From contig NZ_MAEJ01000010.1 of the NCBI RefSeq assembly GCF_009933175.1, forward strand, positions 62,001 through 126,000: a stretch of 64,000 bases of DNA, in the 5' to 3' direction. Position numbers and translations under genes: made by a program. The first letter of the stretch is position 1. Every line of letters starts with the position of its first letter. The stretch is from Candidatus Enterococcus huntleyi (GTDB taxonomy: Bacteria > Bacillota > Bacilli > Lactobacillales > Enterococcaceae). Shown here piece by piece: positions 63,163-64,000 of this stretch. Below the pieces are notes generated by a model, which was not told the DNA's origin, ran no database searches, and saw nothing but the letters and a program-made list of their open reading frames with translations.

Positions 63163-64000
63163 TTATTTGGTAATTGAGAAAAGAATAATAGTGGTTCGAA
63201 ATAGATTATCGACAATTTCTTGTTGATAGAGACCGCCCACTTGGTCGACTGCTCGCTGGATATTTTTGATGCCTAGTCCCCTATTTTGCCTGTCCATTCG
63301 ATCCTTTATTTCAGCTGGATCAAACTGATTTTCGATTTCAATTTTCAAATTGTTGTTAAATATTCGCATGGTGAAAAAAATAGTTCGATGGGTATCTTCC
63401 TGATTACGGTCAACGGCACTGATTGCATTATCGAGCAAGTTACCAATGATGATAGTCAAAATAGACTCTTCCAATGCGAACGTTTCTGGAGAAAATACCT
63501 TAATTTCTAGTTGAATCCCCTGCTCTTTTGCTAGAGCGTATTTTTCGTTTAAGAGGAAGTTTAAAACAAAATTATGTGTGAAGAAAAGTTCTGTCTGCTG
63601 AATATCTACTAGCGAATGATTGATATATTCACGAGCGGATTTCAGATTTTCATCAGTTGGTCGCTCAAGTAAACCAGCTAGGACAATGTATTGATTCTTC
63701 AAATCATGGCGTAGCGTTCGCACTTTTTCATTGTTTTCTTGAGTGGATTTTATTAGCTGTAACTCTCCTTCAAATGCTTGATTTTCAGCAGTTAATTTTG
63801 TTACTTTCTCAAGCTGATTTTCAATGGTGAAATATAGAAAGCTGAAACAAGTGCTGAATAAGAAAATTAAGCCAATTAAGAAAAATTGCACGCGGACGGA
63901 AAAGACGCCAGTTTGCTGTTTTAACTGTACAAAGAGAATCGAACTAGTCGATAAAAAAGCAACAATGCCAAGTATTATGAGGACCTGACTCTCCCAGACT
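63163..64000 (-). CDS. Sensor histidine kinase of the AgrC/ComD (GHKL) type, 5' end missing
   Basis: The C-terminal 278 codons of a membrane histidine kinase. The frame stays open to the window edge, so a GTG at 63891 is only an internal valine, not the start. The visible part has membrane segments (VLIILGIVAFLSTSSILFV and FFLIGLIFLFSTCFSFLYF) and a coiled-coil linker (ENQLEKVTKLTAENQAFEGELQ). The phosphorylated histidine is in VRTLRHDLKNQYIVL, the N box is IIIGNLLDNAISAVD and the G box is NRGLGIKNI. RHDLKN and a C-terminal GHKL ATPase are typical of HPK10 kinases that sense peptide pheromones with a LytTR response regulator. The partner gene should lie to the right of the window. Confidence 0.9.
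   Translation of the reverse strand, partial: VWESQVLIILGIVAFLSTSSILFVQLKQQTGVFSVRVQFFLIGLIFLFSTCFSFLYFTIENQLEKVTKLTAENQAFEGELQLIKSTQENNEKVRTLRHDLKNQYIVLAGLLERPTDENLKSAREYINHSLVDIQQTELFFTHNFVLNFLLNEKYALAKEQGIQLEIKVFSPETFALEESILTIIIGNLLDNAISAVDRNQEDTHRTIFFTMRIFNNNLKIEIENQFDPAEIKDRMDRQNRGLGIKNIQRAVDQVGGLYQQEIVDNLFRTTIILFSITK

Overview
The window looks like a piece of an Enterococcus-type replicon: a low-GC Gram-positive with strong Shine-Dalgarno sites. It carries the tyrS-tdcA-tyrP-nhaC tyrosine-decarboxylation cluster typical of enterococci and lactobacilli, PTS and T-box regulation, an LPXTG surface protein and an Mga-type regulator. A Rep_3-type initiator gene sits beside 16-17 iterons and two DnaA boxes (about 8.8-11.3 kb). 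An SOS-regulated uvrX operon, a common plasmid passenger, lies close by. Together these suggest that this is a plasmid or megaplasmid, or a chromosome with an integrated one. No partition genes, transposases, rRNA, tRNA or CRISPR arrays were seen.

Layout. 0-2.4 kb: uvrX operon (Y-family polymerase, YolD-like protein, small protein) behind a perfect LexA box. 2.5-6 kb: small accessory genes, namely a PH-domain protein, an unknown protein, free-methionine-sulfoxide reductase, an orphan degenerate response regulator, and a membrane-anchored XRE regulator facing a tiny membrane protein that shares its C-terminal hairpin. 6.1-8.6 kb: alsS-alsD (acetoin from pyruvate). 8.8-11.5 kb: replication module. 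11.7-12.7 kb: aldo/keto reductase behind a MerR-style promoter.

12.7-25.2 kb: a nine-gene minus-strand operon under one LacI-controlled promoter. It encodes ABC sugar uptake (two permeases and a lipoprotein), a YesL-like protein, an esterase, an EEP-fold phosphodiesterase-like protein, a GH3 glucosidase, a GH94 phosphorylase and its own LacI repressor. By resemblance to the Listeria sophorooligosaccharide locus this is probably a beta-1,2-glucan utilisation system. The esterase and EEP protein may remove substituents. 26.1-28.9 kb: persulfide/sulfane-sulfur module (CstR, CoA-disulfide reductase-rhodanese fusion, two single rhodaneses) with two operators. 29-33.7 kb: EIIC-GH3-LacI operon. 34-35.3 kb: hsp20, and pcp with an apparent ATC start. 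35.4-42.3 kb: nhaC, tyrP, tdcA, and tyrS with its T-box leader. 43-44.5 kb: small membrane protein and meso-diaminopimelate dehydrogenase. 44.8-49.2 kb: bglG-bglP-bglA beta-glucoside operon with an RAT antiterminator and a cre site.

49.4-59.4 kb holds one gene of about 10 kb. It encodes a 3328-residue LPXTG protein with 23 tandem 111-residue pilin-type isopeptide domains, two of which have lost the bond-forming lysine. An Mga-like regulator and a small companion gene lie upstream. The right end has an unknown gene, a TetR regulator and the 3' part of an AgrC/ComD-like histidine kinase cut by the window edge.

Overall this is an accessory region for plant or host glycan use (three separate beta-glucoside/beta-glucan systems), acid and sulfur stress, amine production and surface adhesion. 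Several units end in a repressor gene and have palindromic operators that can be read directly.
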